Assembly: GCF_900446215.1 (NCBI RefSeq) | Contig: NZ_UAQZ01000013.1 | Location: 1-64,000 of the forward strand | Length of the DNA stretch: 64,000 nucleotides | Origin: Burkholderia cenocepacia | GTDB lineage: Bacteria; Pseudomonadota; Gammaproteobacteria; Burkholderiales; Burkholderiaceae | Direction: 5' to 3' | Shown here: positions 1 through 8,217 of the stretch, one piece after another | How positions within the stretch are numbered: the stretch's first letter is position 1 | Layout of the letters: every line of letters begins with the position of its first letter | The notes under the pieces: model-generated | The model's input: only the letters and a program-made list of their open reading frames with translations | The model's database searches: none | What the model was told of the DNA's origin: nothing | Translations under genes and position numbers: made by a program

Positions 1-453
1 TGCGGTCAGCAGCGCGGAGCTGAGCGCGAGTTGGACAGGACGCTCCGACGCTGGCAGGAGCGCGTTCAGTAGGTACGTGATCGACAGCAGGGCCGGATAA
101 ACGGCCAGCCACGTCACGAGAAACGTTTTCCACTTCGGTGTAGCGGGCTTGCCGGCGATCGCGAACCACGCATCCATGCCGACCGCGGCATCGCGATGCT
201 CGTCCGATATCGTGTCGCCCTTCGCCACCAGCTTTCGTCGCTCCGCGGAGGCCTCCCACGCATGCAGGTGCGCCGGCGAGTCGAACCGATAAATCAGGTA
301 GTTGATGCCGCTGGAATCGCTCAGGCGAACGTTTCCGAGGTGCCCCGGGTAACGCCGCGCCGCCGCGTCGATCTCGCGCGCCCAGCGATCGAATTGCCTT
401 TCCCGTCCCGGATGAACGACGCGACCGACGACGATCGTGCTGGACTCACGCAT
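1..453 (-). CDS. Antibiotic biosynthesis monooxygenase (ABM)-domain membrane protein, partial
   Basis: The reverse strand is open from an ATG at 453 to the window edge, so the C-terminus is missing. The protein begins MRESSTIVVGRVVHPGRE. Its first ~95 residues look like a dimeric alpha-beta barrel ABM domain of the COG3224 type. After a KWKTF stretch comes a hydrophobic segment (LVTWLAVYPALLSITYLL) that should span the membrane, followed by the start of another. ABM proteins of this type have no fixed substrate; the domain resembles small oxygenases, but many members are uncharacterised. It is transcribed away from the CDF transporter. The family call is fairly safe, the function unknown. Confidence 0.75.
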   Translation of the reverse strand, partial: MRESSTIVVGRVVHPGRERQFDRWAREIDAAARRYPGHLGNVRLSDSSGINYLIYRFDSPAHLHAWEASAERRKLVAKGDTISDEHRDAAVGMDAWFAIAGKPATPKWKTFLVTWLAVYPALLSITYLLNALLPASERPVQLALSSALLTA

Positions 454-896
454 CGTGTCGGGTGGGTGAAGGTGCTGGCTGTCGTGCATTGAGGCGCTCA
501 CGGGAGTGGGCGGTGAATTTCGTCGCCCGGCAGCTGCCGGTGGCGGCCGGGAAAACCTCGGATACGCGGTCCGGGCGAACCTGCCGGGCTGTCGCGGAAG
601 CAAACCGCGATCCCGCTCGCAAGCCGGCCGCGTCGCTCATCGCGCTTCGGCGCTCCATCGGGCGGCCTGCGGCGACGGCGCGGCAGCGTCATCCGATGCC
701 AGCGAATCCGCTACCAAATGAACGTGCGCTGTAATTTTTTCAGCGCAATCGAAAGCGGTGAGCGCGACGGGTGACCGGTCAGCGGATCGCCATGCGCCGA
801 ATCCTCGCGCCGCGCCCTCGTTTCGTCTTGTCATTCGCGTGCCACCGTAGGCCGGTAACGTTCGAAGCCGTCCCCGATTCCGACAAGCGATCCGCC
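454..896. other. Intergenic region between divergent genes
   Basis: About 440 bases lie between the start of the ABM protein and the start of the CDF transporter. Several overlapping short reading frames occur here on both strands, but none has a convincing ribosome binding site or a protein-like composition. I take them as chance frames in GC-rich DNA. The region should hold both promoters. No clear operator was seen. Confidence 0.5.
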
Positions 897-1562
897 ATGC
901 AGCGCCCGTCGCGCGCCACGCCCCACGTCTACGCAGCCACGTCTCGCGCCCTCGCCGTCAGCCTCGCGATCAACCTGCTGCTGCTCGCCGTCGAGACGGC
1001 GGCGGCATGGTCCGCGCATTCGTCGGGGCTGCTCGCGGACGTCGCGCATGCGGCGATCGACCTTGCGGCCGATGCGCTGATCCTCGTCGCCTGCCGGCTC
1101 GACGCGCGCCTGCCGCCGCAGCGTCGCCCGACCTACGAGCCGCTCGCGCTCGCGGGCCTCGGCGCGTTGCTGGCCATCACCGGCGCGCAAATGATCTGGC
1201 ATGCGCTGACCCGGTTCGATACGCCGCCGGTCGTGCAGCCGGGCGCGACCGCGCTCGCGCTGGTTGCGGTCACGCTCGCGGGCAAGGCCGTGCTGTCCTG
1301 CTGGATGCTGCGCAAGGCGCGCGAGACCGGTTCCGCGCTGCTCGAGGCGAGCGGCTGGCACGTGCGGACCGATGCGCTGTCGTCGTTGCTCGCGGCGCTC
1401 GCGATGAGTGCGGCGCTGATTGGCTTCGGCCGTCTGGACGACCTGGCCGCGCTCGCGATCGGCGCGCTCGTGATCCGCACCGGCGTCGCCTTCATCCGGC
1501 GCGGCTGCGCGCAGTGGCCGGCATGGGCCGATTGGGCGAATCGCTCGACGCGCGGGTCGTGA
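897..1562 (+). CDS. Cation diffusion facilitator (CDF) family transporter
   Basis: Predicted inner-membrane metal-ion/proton antiporter of 221 residues. Two HxxxD metal-site motifs are visible, HAAID in the second membrane helix and HVRTD in the fifth, the usual arrangement in Zn2+-type CDF proteins. About five to six hydrophobic segments fill the protein. The frame could start at 771, but the extra 42 residues look non-coding, so the ATG at 897 is preferred. The protein ends soon after the last helix, so the cytoplasmic metal-sensing domain normal in CDF proteins (usually ~290-320 residues) is absent. Such short forms exist in the family. Zinc as substrate is inferred from the motif only. 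Confidence 0.75.
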   Translation: MQRPSRATPHVYAATSRALAVSLAINLLLLAVETAAAWSAHSSGLLADVAHAAIDLAADALILVACRLDARLPPQRRPTYEPLALAGLGALLAITGAQMIWHALTRFDTPPVVQPGATALALVAVTLAGKAVLSCWMLRKARETGSALLEASGWHVRTDALSSLLAALAMSAALIGFGRLDDLAALAIGALVIRTGVAFIRRGCAQWPAWADWANRSTRGS

Positions 1563-1622
1563 ACTCGGGTAGCCGCACGACCCGTCGCCCAATCGATACG
1601 CATGAGCGACGGCACGGGATGA

Positions 1623-1653
1623 AAAAGAGGCTCGCGCGGTGCGAGCCTCTTTT
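1623..1653. terminator. Bidirectional intrinsic terminator
   Basis: A perfect inverted repeat with 13-base arms (AAAAGAGGCTCGC and its complement) and a 5-base loop. It is A-rich on one side and T-rich on the other. It lies between the convergent CDF transporter and LuxR-type regulator and can stop transcription from both sides. Confidence 0.85.
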
Positions 1654-1757
1654 GCGTCAAGTCGCCATCGTCGCGACGCCGGTGACGTATCGATCGATGC
1701 CGATGTACTGCCGGGCGAACGCATCCGTTGCCGCTCGGTCGGCATCGACTACACCAC

Positions 1758-2948
1758 TCACCCGAGCGGCACGACACTCCCGAGCAGAATCCGCACCAGC
1801 GTCGCCTGACGCGTGACGCCCGTCTTCGAGAAAATCGCGCGCAGGTGCGTACGCGCCGTGTTCTTGCTGATTCCCGATTCGTCCGCGGCTTCCTCGAGCG
1901 TCAGCCCGTTGGTGAGCAGCAGCGCGAGCGACGTCTCGGCCGGCGTCAGGTCGAACAGCTTGCGGATGATTTCCTGCGCGCCCTGCGGCTTGCGATCGGG
2001 ATCGCGCAGAAACAGCGTGACGGCCGGCCGGCGCCGGTTGTCCTCCGACCAGTCGGACAGCAGCACCGTGCGCACCAGCAGCCCGAGGCGCGGCTTGTCG
2101 AAGCTGCGCGTGATCGGCATCGCCTCGACGGTTGCCGCGGCTGTGCCGTGATGCCCCATCACCGCATGGCGGATCAGCCGCTTCAGCGTGCGGTTCTCCT
2201 GCGCGTCGGTCGCCTCGATCGTGCCGCGCGCGATCGTCAGCCCGTTGTTCTGCTTGAGGATCTCGTCGGCGACGCTGTTCATGTCGATGATCGTGCCGTT
2301 CTCGTCGAGCGCGATCGTGCCGACCTGCATGCGGTCGATCGCGTTCGCGTAGATCGAGCGCTCGACCTCCGCCGAATCGAGCCGCGAATGCAGCTCCACC
2401 GCGCGCTTCAGGTGCGGCAGCAGCAGCGCGCAGACCGCCTTGTCGCGCGCGGAGAACTGCTTCGACGCATGGTTGCGGCACACGCGGAACCGGCACTCGA
2501 CGCCCGACGGCGTGCGCAGGTCCGCGCCGAGGATATAGCGCACGTCCTGCGGCTTCAGGAACTGCTTGTACAGCTCGCTCGACAGCCAGCCCGTGTCGCC
2601 GAACACGTCGTCGACCGTGACGACGCGATCGGCCGGCAGGCCGACGAACGGGTCGAGCGAATAGTAGTAGTTGTTGTACGACGCCTCGCCGTCGCCCGGA
2701 ACGACCGGGCCGAATTCCGAGGCGTGCACGGACAGCGGCGCGCGGCGATCGCTCGCGGCCGCGCGCAGGATCAGCGTCACGTAGTTCGCGTGCAGCCAGC
2801 GACGGACGAGCTCGAGCGCGCCGGCCCACGGCGGCGTCTCCAGCGGACCCTGGTAGATGCGCGCCATCAGCTCGCTGAAATCCGCGACGCCGATGTCGGC
2901 CTCGTCACTGGTTGCCTGGCTCTCTTGCGGAGCCCATCTCGTCTCCAT
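1758..2948 (-). CDS. LuxR-family transcriptional regulator
   Basis: A 396-residue cytoplasmic regulator. The last ~65 residues form a LuxR/GerE helix-turn-helix (LTPAETSLALLL, then GISKNTARTHLRAIFSKTG). The N-terminal ~300 residues hold a PAS/GAF-like sensory region with no recognised ligand motif. The frame stays open to an ATG at 3005. The ATG at 2948 (METRWAPQ) is preferred because GGAG lies seven bases before it, whereas the 3005 start has no ribosome binding site. A palindrome (3012-3021) lies just upstream. It is divergent from the esterase/RibBA pair, so control of that pair is plausible but inferred. Confidence 0.85.
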   Translation of the reverse strand: METRWAPQESQATSDEADIGVADFSELMARIYQGPLETPPWAGALELVRRWLHANYVTLILRAAASDRRAPLSVHASEFGPVVPGDGEASYNNYYYSLDPFVGLPADRVVTVDDVFGDTGWLSSELYKQFLKPQDVRYILGADLRTPSGVECRFRVCRNHASKQFSARDKAVCALLLPHLKRAVELHSRLDSAEVERSIYANAIDRMQVGTIALDENGTIIDMNSVADEILKQNNGLTIARGTIEATDAQENRTLKRLIRHAVMGHHGTAAATVEAMPITRSFDKPRLGLLVRTVLLSDWSEDNRRRPAVTLFLRDPDRKPQGAQEIIRKLFDLTPAETSLALLLTNGLTLEEAADESGISKNTARTHLRAIFSKTGVTRQATLVRILLGSVVPLG

Positions 2949-3005
2949 CAGCACGCTCCATCCTCCATACGACATGTTTGCGGTGCGACCGAGCCGCGCC
3001 GCCAT

Positions 3006-3025
3006 GATTTAAGACGCGTCTAAAT
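3006..3025. promoter_or_regulatory. Operator-like palindrome
   Basis: The 10-base palindrome AGACGCGTCT (3012-3021), flanked by TTTA and AAAT, sits in the divergent region between the LuxR-type regulator and the esterase. It is a candidate binding site for the LuxR protein or another regulator. A 9-base direct repeat, GATTCAGAC, also occurs at 3196 and 3212 just before the esterase ribosome binding site. Confidence 0.4.
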
Positions 3026-3230
3026 TCCGGCGTCATCGGGAGATTCACTGAATGGCGAGAATTGGCCATCCGGGCGGGCAAACCATCGTCCGATCGGATG
3101 ATGTGGCGCCCTGCCCGCTGCGCTGGAATGCCCGTCAGGCCGTGCCGGCAAGCGTCCGGCGCGGACTCAGGGAAAACCGCGACACGGGTTTACCTGATTC
3201 AGACCGCATCCGATTCAGACAGGAGTTCCC

Positions 3231-4169
3231 ATGCCGCTCGACCCTCAGGCGCAGGCGCTGCTCGCCGCATTCGCCCACGCCCCCGCGATCGATTTCGCGC
3301 AGCTCACCGTTCCCGCGTACCGCGCGAGCCTCGCCGCCGGCGGCGCGTTCGCGCCCGGCGATGCCGTCGCCGCCGAAGCGGACTGGCAAATCCCGGCAGC
3401 GGGCCGTCGATTGCCGGCGCGGCTGTATCGGCCCGCCGTCGACGGGCCGTTGCCGCTGACCGTGTTTTTCCACGGCGGCGGCTTCGTGTCGTGCGGCATC
3501 GACTCGCACGCGAACCTGTGCCGCAGCCTCGCGCATCGGGCGCGCACGCTCGTGCTGTCGGTCGACTACCGGCTCGCGCCCGAGGCGCGCTTCCCGGCCG
3601 CCGCGCACGATGCGTGCGACGCCGTGCGCTGGGCGGCGGCCAGTGCACGCGATCTCGGCGCGCGCGCCGGCGCGGTGGCGGTCGCCGGCGACAGCGCGGG
3701 CGGCAATCTCGCGGCGGTCGCCGCGCTGCAGTTGCGCGGCTCGGGCATCGCCATCGCGCACCAGTTGCTGCTGTATCCGGTCGTCGATTGCGCGACCGAG
3801 CATCCGTCGTACGAATCGCTCGGCAGCGGCTATTTCCTGACGGCCGACATGATGCGCTGGTTCAAGGGCCACTACTTCGACGACGGCGCCGATCGCGCGT
3901 CGCCGCTCGCGAGCCCGCTCGCTGCGCCGGATGTCGCGGGCGTCGCGCCGGCGACGATCGTCAGCGCCGAATTCGATCCGCTGCGCGACGAGGCCGAAGC
4001 GTATGCGCTGCGTCTCGCGCGGGCCGGCACGCCGGTGACGCTCGTGCGCTGGCCGGGCCAGTTGCACGGTTTCGCGAGCATGCTCGGCGCGGTCGACGCG
4101 GCCGAGCGCGTGCTGACGTTCGGCGCCGACGCGCTGCGCCGCGCCTTCGACGCGACGGAGGCGTCATGA
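3231..4169 (+). CDS. Alpha/beta hydrolase, hormone-sensitive-lipase-type esterase
   Basis: A 312-residue esterase of the HSL (type IV) family. The oxyanion motif HGGG is at residues 81-84. The nucleophile elbow is GDSAGG with Ser155. An acidic residue in DPLRDE and a histidine in QLHGF complete the expected triad. There is no signal peptide, so it should be cytoplasmic. The start at 3231 has AGGAG six bases upstream. Its stop overlaps the ATG of the next gene (ATGA, 4166-4169), so the two are translationally coupled. The natural ester substrate cannot be told from the sequence. Confidence 0.9.
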   Translation: MPLDPQAQALLAAFAHAPAIDFAQLTVPAYRASLAAGGAFAPGDAVAAEADWQIPAAGRRLPARLYRPAVDGPLPLTVFFHGGGFVSCGIDSHANLCRSLAHRARTLVLSVDYRLAPEARFPAAAHDACDAVRWAAASARDLGARAGAVAVAGDSAGGNLAAVAALQLRGSGIAIAHQLLLYPVVDCATEHPSYESLGSGYFLTADMMRWFKGHYFDDGADRASPLASPLAAPDVAGVAPATIVSAEFDPLRDEAEAYALRLARAGTPVTLVRWPGQLHGFASMLGAVDAAERVLTFGADALRRAFDATEAS

Positions 4170-5290
4170 CGCTCGCCGGCACGCTGGAGATCGTCGACGA
4201 GCTGCGCGCGGGCCGCATGGTCCTGCTCGTCGATGAAGAGGATCGCGAGAACGAAGGCGACCTGGTGATCGCCGCCGATCACGTGACACCCGACGCGATC
4301 AATTTCATGGCGCGCTTCGGGCGCGGGCTGATCTGCCTGACGCTGACCGCCGAACGCTGCGCGCAACTGCGGTTGCCGCCGATGGCCGACCACAACGGCG
4401 CGCCGTTCGGCACCGCGTTCACCGTCAGCATCGAGGCGGCCGAAGGCGTGACGACCGGCATTTCGGCCGCCGATCGCGCACATACGATCCGCGTGGCCGT
4501 GCGTTCGGGCGCACGCCCCGACGATCTCGTGCAGCCCGGCCACGTGTTTCCGATCGCCGCGCGGCCGGGCGGCGTGCTCGTGCGCGCCGGGCACACCGAG
4601 GCCGGTTGCGATCTCGCGGCGCTGGCCGGGCTCACGCCCGCGTCGGTGATCTGCGAGGTGATGAACGACGACGGCACGATGGCGCGGCTGCCGGAGCTGA
4701 AGGCGTTCGCCGCGCATCACGGGCTGAAGATCGGCACGATCGCCGACCTGATCCATTACCGCCGCGAGCATGAGTCGCTCGTCGAACGCGTCGGCGAGCG
4801 ACCGCTGCATACGCCGTGGGGACGGTTCCGTGCGATCGAGTATCGCGACGCCGTGCACGACGCGCCGCATCTGGCGCTCGTGCGGGGCGAACCCGATCCG
4901 GCGACGCCCGTGCTGGCGCGCGTGCACGAATGCCATTCGCTGCTCGACCTGCTCGACGCGGAGCCCTCCGCGCATTCGTGGCCGCTGCACGCCGCGCTGC
5001 AGCGCATCGATGCGGCCGGCTGCGGCGTGGCGGTGCTGCTCGATTGCGACCTGCGTGGCGACGCGCCGCGGATGCCGGCCGGTACGGCGCGCCGCGACGG
5101 ACGCGTGACGGGAATCGGGTCGCAGATCCTGCGCGACGTCGGCATGCGGCGGCTGAACGTGCTGTCGAGCCCGTTCCGGCTGCCGGCGTTGTCGGGGCAC
5201 GACCTGGAGATCATGGCGTTCATTCCGCTCGGCGACGACGATCCGGAAGGCGCGCGGGCGATGCCGGCGAATTCATTGCGGGCGGCGTGA
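4166..5290 (+). CDS. ribBA: 3,4-dihydroxy-2-butanone-4-phosphate synthase with degenerate GTP cyclohydrolase II domain (RibBA-like)
   Basis: 374 residues. Residues ~1-205 are a complete DHBP synthase domain: DEEDRENEGDL for Mg2+ and substrate, the TTGISAADRA segment, RAGHTEAGCDLA, and EVMNDDGTMAR. It should convert ribulose 5-phosphate to the four-carbon riboflavin precursor. The C-terminal ~165 residues align with GTP cyclohydrolase II, but the zinc-binding cysteine pattern is not there; after RVHEC the GD/S-RCDC part is lost. The second domain is therefore probably inactive, as in many proteobacterial RibBA proteins. It is coupled by ATGA overlap to an esterase, an unusual neighbour for a riboflavin gene. 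A housekeeping copy probably lies elsewhere. Confidence 0.9.
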   Translation: MTLAGTLEIVDELRAGRMVLLVDEEDRENEGDLVIAADHVTPDAINFMARFGRGLICLTLTAERCAQLRLPPMADHNGAPFGTAFTVSIEAAEGVTTGISAADRAHTIRVAVRSGARPDDLVQPGHVFPIAARPGGVLVRAGHTEAGCDLAALAGLTPASVICEVMNDDGTMARLPELKAFAAHHGLKIGTIADLIHYRREHESLVERVGERPLHTPWGRFRAIEYRDAVHDAPHLALVRGEPDPATPVLARVHECHSLLDLLDAEPSAHSWPLHAALQRIDAAGCGVAVLLDCDLRGDAPRMPAGTARRDGRVTGIGSQILRDVGMRRLNVLSSPFRLPALSGHDLEIMAFIPLGDDDPEGARAMPANSLRAA

Positions 5291-5491
5291 GGGTCGGCGC
5301 GGGTAGCCGGGGCGCGGCACGCTGCCGTTCGGTGCCGTGGAGGGGTGTTTCGTCGATGCCTGCCAGCCACCGTGCGTGCTCGACGGGATCGCGGCGGGCC
5401 GCCGCGCGGCACCGCGGCTCATCCACGCGGACGATGCGCGCCCGTCCCGCCGCCGCACAATGGTCGCCGTGCCCATCCTTTCGTCCGCCCC

Positions 5492-6727
5492 ATGGAATCA
5501 GCTGACCTCACCACCGCGTTCAGCCCGCTGCAGATCGGCCCGTTGACGCTGCGCAACCGCCTGATCAAGTCCGCCACCAACGAAGGGATGACGCCGAACG
5601 GCGTGCCGTCGCGAGCGCTTGTCCGCTTTCACGAGCGCATCGCCGAGGGCGGCGCCGCGTTGACGACCGTCGCATACTGCGCGATCAGCGACGACGGTCG
5701 CACGTTCGTCGACCAGGCCCGGCTCGACGCACCGACGGTCCGGCAATTCCGCGTGCTGACCGATGCCGTCCACCGTCACGGCGCGGCGGCCTCCGCGCAG
5801 ATCACGCACGGCGGCTGCTTCACGTTCCTGCCGTCGCTGTCGACGAAACGGCCATTGAGCGCGTCGGGCGGCTTCAACAAGGTCGGCGTGATGAGCGGCC
5901 GCTTCCTGAAGCAGGCGATGACGCGCGAGCAGATGTCGGCGATCGCCGACGAGTTCGCGCAGGCGGCGCGGCATGCGCGCGACGCCGGCTTCGATGCGGT
6001 CGAGATTCACATGGGGCACGGCTATCTGCTGAGCCAGTTCCTGTCGCCGCTGTACAACCGCCGCCGCGACGCGTATGGCGGCGACGCCGCGCGTCGGGCG
6101 GCCTTTCCGGTCGACGTGCTGCGCCGCGTGCTCGACGCGGTGGGTCGCGATCTCGCCGTGGTCTGCAAGATCGGTGTGACGGAAGGCGTGCGTGGCGGCG
6201 GCACGGCCGACGACGCGTGCGAGATCGCGCGGCGGCTCGAGGCCGAAGGCGCGCACCTGCTCGTGCTGAGCGGCGGGATGAACGTCGAATCGGTATGGCA
6301 GTTGTTCGGCAGCCCGCTGCCGGGCGATGCGCGCGCGAATGCCGACAATGCGATCGTGCGGGCCGCGATGGCGCTGCAGACACTCACCGAGCCGAAGATG
6401 GGCGCGTTTCGGGAGATGTATTTCCTGGAGCATTCGAAGCAGGTGCGCGCGGCCGTCCGGATGCCGCTTGCCTACCTCGGCGGCGTGCGCTCGCGTGACA
6501 ACGTCGCGCGGGCGATGCGCGAAGGGTTCGACGCGGTCGCGCTGGCACGGGCGCTCGTGTTCGAGCCGGGTTTCGTGAACGGGCTGCGCGACGGCCGGCT
6601 CGCGCAGTCGGGCTGTACGTCGTGCAACCGCTGCGTGGTGTCGATGTACACGCCCGGTGGCACCGCATGCGTGCTGCGCGAGCCGAACGACCCCGCGCCG
6701 AACCGCGTGCCGGCCGCCGGCGCCTGA
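5492..6727 (+). CDS. Old Yellow Enzyme family NADH:flavin oxidoreductase
   Basis: 411 residues with a TIM-barrel FMN domain: SPLQIGPLTLRNRLIKSAT at the N-terminus, the substrate-binding HMGHGYLLSQFLSP segment and YLGGVRSRDN for FMN phosphate. The C-terminus carries CTSCNRCVVSMYTPGGTAC, the spacing of the 4Fe-4S site in dienoyl-CoA-reductase-like members, although the large NAD domain of those proteins is absent. It should reduce an activated double bond or a similar substrate; which one is unknown. The frame opens at 5345, but the first 49 residues look non-coding, so the ATG at 5492 is chosen. It lies 200 bases after the RibBA gene on the same strand. Its 3' end lies four bases from that of HPPD. 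Confidence 0.85.
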   Translation: MESADLTTAFSPLQIGPLTLRNRLIKSATNEGMTPNGVPSRALVRFHERIAEGGAALTTVAYCAISDDGRTFVDQARLDAPTVRQFRVLTDAVHRHGAAASAQITHGGCFTFLPSLSTKRPLSASGGFNKVGVMSGRFLKQAMTREQMSAIADEFAQAARHARDAGFDAVEIHMGHGYLLSQFLSPLYNRRRDAYGGDAARRAAFPVDVLRRVLDAVGRDLAVVCKIGVTEGVRGGGTADDACEIARRLEAEGAHLLVLSGGMNVESVWQLFGSPLPGDARANADNAIVRAAMALQTLTEPKMGAFREMYFLEHSKQVRAAVRMPLAYLGGVRSRDNVARAMREGFDAVALARALVFEPGFVNGLRDGRLAQSGCTSCNRCVVSMYTPGGTACVLREPNDPAPNRVPAAGA

Positions 6728-6731
6728 TCGT

Positions 6732-7859
6732 TCAGCCGGCGTCGCGCGCGCGGGCAAGCGCCGCGAGGTTGCCCTCGCCGAACCCGTGGTGCCCCTTGCG
6801 CTGCACGATCTCGAAGAAGATCTCGCCGGGGCGGCGCTTGACGAAGGTCTGGAAGAACAGCCTCGGCACACCGTCGCTGCCGATCTCGCCATCGACCAGC
6901 ACCGCGCGGCGGCGCAGCGCGTCGAGGTCGACGCCATGCGCCGGCAGCCGCGCGTCGACGTCGTCGTAATAGCGCGCGGGCGGCTCGATGAACTCGACGC
7001 CGTTCGCACGCAGCGCATCGACGCACGACAGGATGTCGTCGGTGGCCAGCGCGACGTGCTGCACGCCCTCGCCCGGATGATCGGGCAGGTACGCATGCAT
7101 CAGCTCGGTGCGGCGCGTGCCTTCCTCGTAGACCGGAATCCGCACCGCGCCGCACGGCGACACCATCACGCGCGATTCCTCCGACACATGCCAGTGCGCG
7201 TCGATCTGATGGATCTCGCGAAAGTGCAGCAGGTCGTGGTAGAAATCCAGCCACTCCTGCATGCGGCCCGCGCCGACGGTTTGCGTGAAGTGATCGACCT
7301 GCTGCAGGCCGACGCCCGCGCAATCGAGATCGGTATGCGCGGTCGCGATGTCGATCGGCCGGAAATCGATGTCGAAGATCGAGATGTCGCCGACGCCGCC
7401 GCGCTGGCCGTCCCGCCCGCGCCAGCGGTCGACGAAATACAGGTGCGAATCGCCGATCCCCTGGATCGCCGGGATCTTCAGCTCGCCGACCCCGACCTTT
7501 TCGCCTTCGAACGCCCACGCGCCGAGCTGGATCGCGCGCTCGAACGCACGTCGGGCGTTCGCCACGCGCAACCCGATCGCGCAGACGCCCATTCCGTACT
7601 CCTCCGCATAGCGCGCGGCGAACGAATCGGGCTCGGCATTGATCAGGAAATGCATCTGCCCTTGCCGGTACAGCGTGACGTTCTTGCTGACGTGCCGCGC
7701 GATCGCCTTGAACCCGAATTGCTCGAAGCGTTGCGCGAGCGCTTCCGGCACGGGCGCCGCGAATTCGACGAATTCGAGGCCGGCCATCCCGAGCGGATTG
7801 GCGGCCGGATCGGCGACGGGCGGCGTATCGCTGGACAATGGGTGGGAAGTGCCGGGCAT
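6732..7859 (-). CDS. hppD: 4-hydroxyphenylpyruvate dioxygenase
   Basis: 375 residues, a non-haem iron(II) enzyme that converts 4-hydroxyphenylpyruvate to homogentisate in tyrosine breakdown. The three iron ligands are recognisable: His in LQQVDHF, His in GVQHVALATDD and Glu in GEIFFEIVQRKGHHGFGEGN. The C-terminal helix motif GFGEGN is intact. The ATG at 7859 has GGAG seven bases upstream; an in-frame ATG 18 bases further up is less well placed. It is divergent from an MHS transporter, with PcaR-type boxes between them. Homogentisate dioxygenase is not adjacent. An aromatic aminotransferase that could supply its substrate lies at 51.6 kb. Confidence 0.95.
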   Translation of the reverse strand: MPGTSHPLSSDTPPVADPAANPLGMAGLEFVEFAAPVPEALAQRFEQFGFKAIARHVSKNVTLYRQGQMHFLINAEPDSFAARYAEEYGMGVCAIGLRVANARRAFERAIQLGAWAFEGEKVGVGELKIPAIQGIGDSHLYFVDRWRGRDGQRGGVGDISIFDIDFRPIDIATAHTDLDCAGVGLQQVDHFTQTVGAGRMQEWLDFYHDLLHFREIHQIDAHWHVSEESRVMVSPCGAVRIPVYEEGTRRTELMHAYLPDHPGEGVQHVALATDDILSCVDALRANGVEFIEPPARYYDDVDARLPAHGVDLDALRRRAVLVDGEIGSDGVPRLFFQTFVKRRPGEIFFEIVQRKGHHGFGEGNLAALARARDAG

Positions 7860-8217
7860 TCCAGTCTCCGGAGGCATGCGGTCGATGGGGATTCGTGCCT
7901 GTCGCGTGCGGCATGCGCGGCCGAGGTGACGGCGGCGCATGCGCCCCGAACGGGCGAGTTGTCGATGCTGCAGATTTTAACCAGATCGTTCACGGCGGCA
8001 CACCCCGGCCGAACGGGATATCGTCGCGCCGCCTAGTGCAAACCCGGAAAGCGTTCGATAATCGCACGGACTTGAACGATAATCGCGCACATTGCCCGTT
8101 TGGCCAATTGCCGCCGTGTGGCGCGCGCCCTATTCTCCGTTCACCCTTCGACTTCAATGCAGCATCGGACGCGGCGCCGCCACGATTCCACGATGCGCCG
8201 TGCCAGGAGACATTGCC
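7860..8217. other. Divergent promoter region, hppD and MHS transporter
   Basis: 358 bases with no gene. It separates the start of hppD from the start of the MHS transporter. It holds two repeats of CGATAATCG (8056-8064 and 8077-8085), described as a separate entry. No other clear element was seen. Confidence 0.6.
8053..8090 (+). promoter_or_regulatory. Tandem PcaR/IclR-type operators
   Basis: GTTCGATAATCGCAC at 8053-8067 equals, from memory, the 15-base PcaR-binding sequence described for Pseudomonas putida pca promoters. A second half-match, AACGATAATCGCGCAC, ends at 8090. The two CGATAATCG cores are 21 bases apart, two helical turns. The nearest IclR-type regulator is at 13000, and its own upstream region has the same core. 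Which of the two divergent genes is controlled is not certain. Confidence 0.65.
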
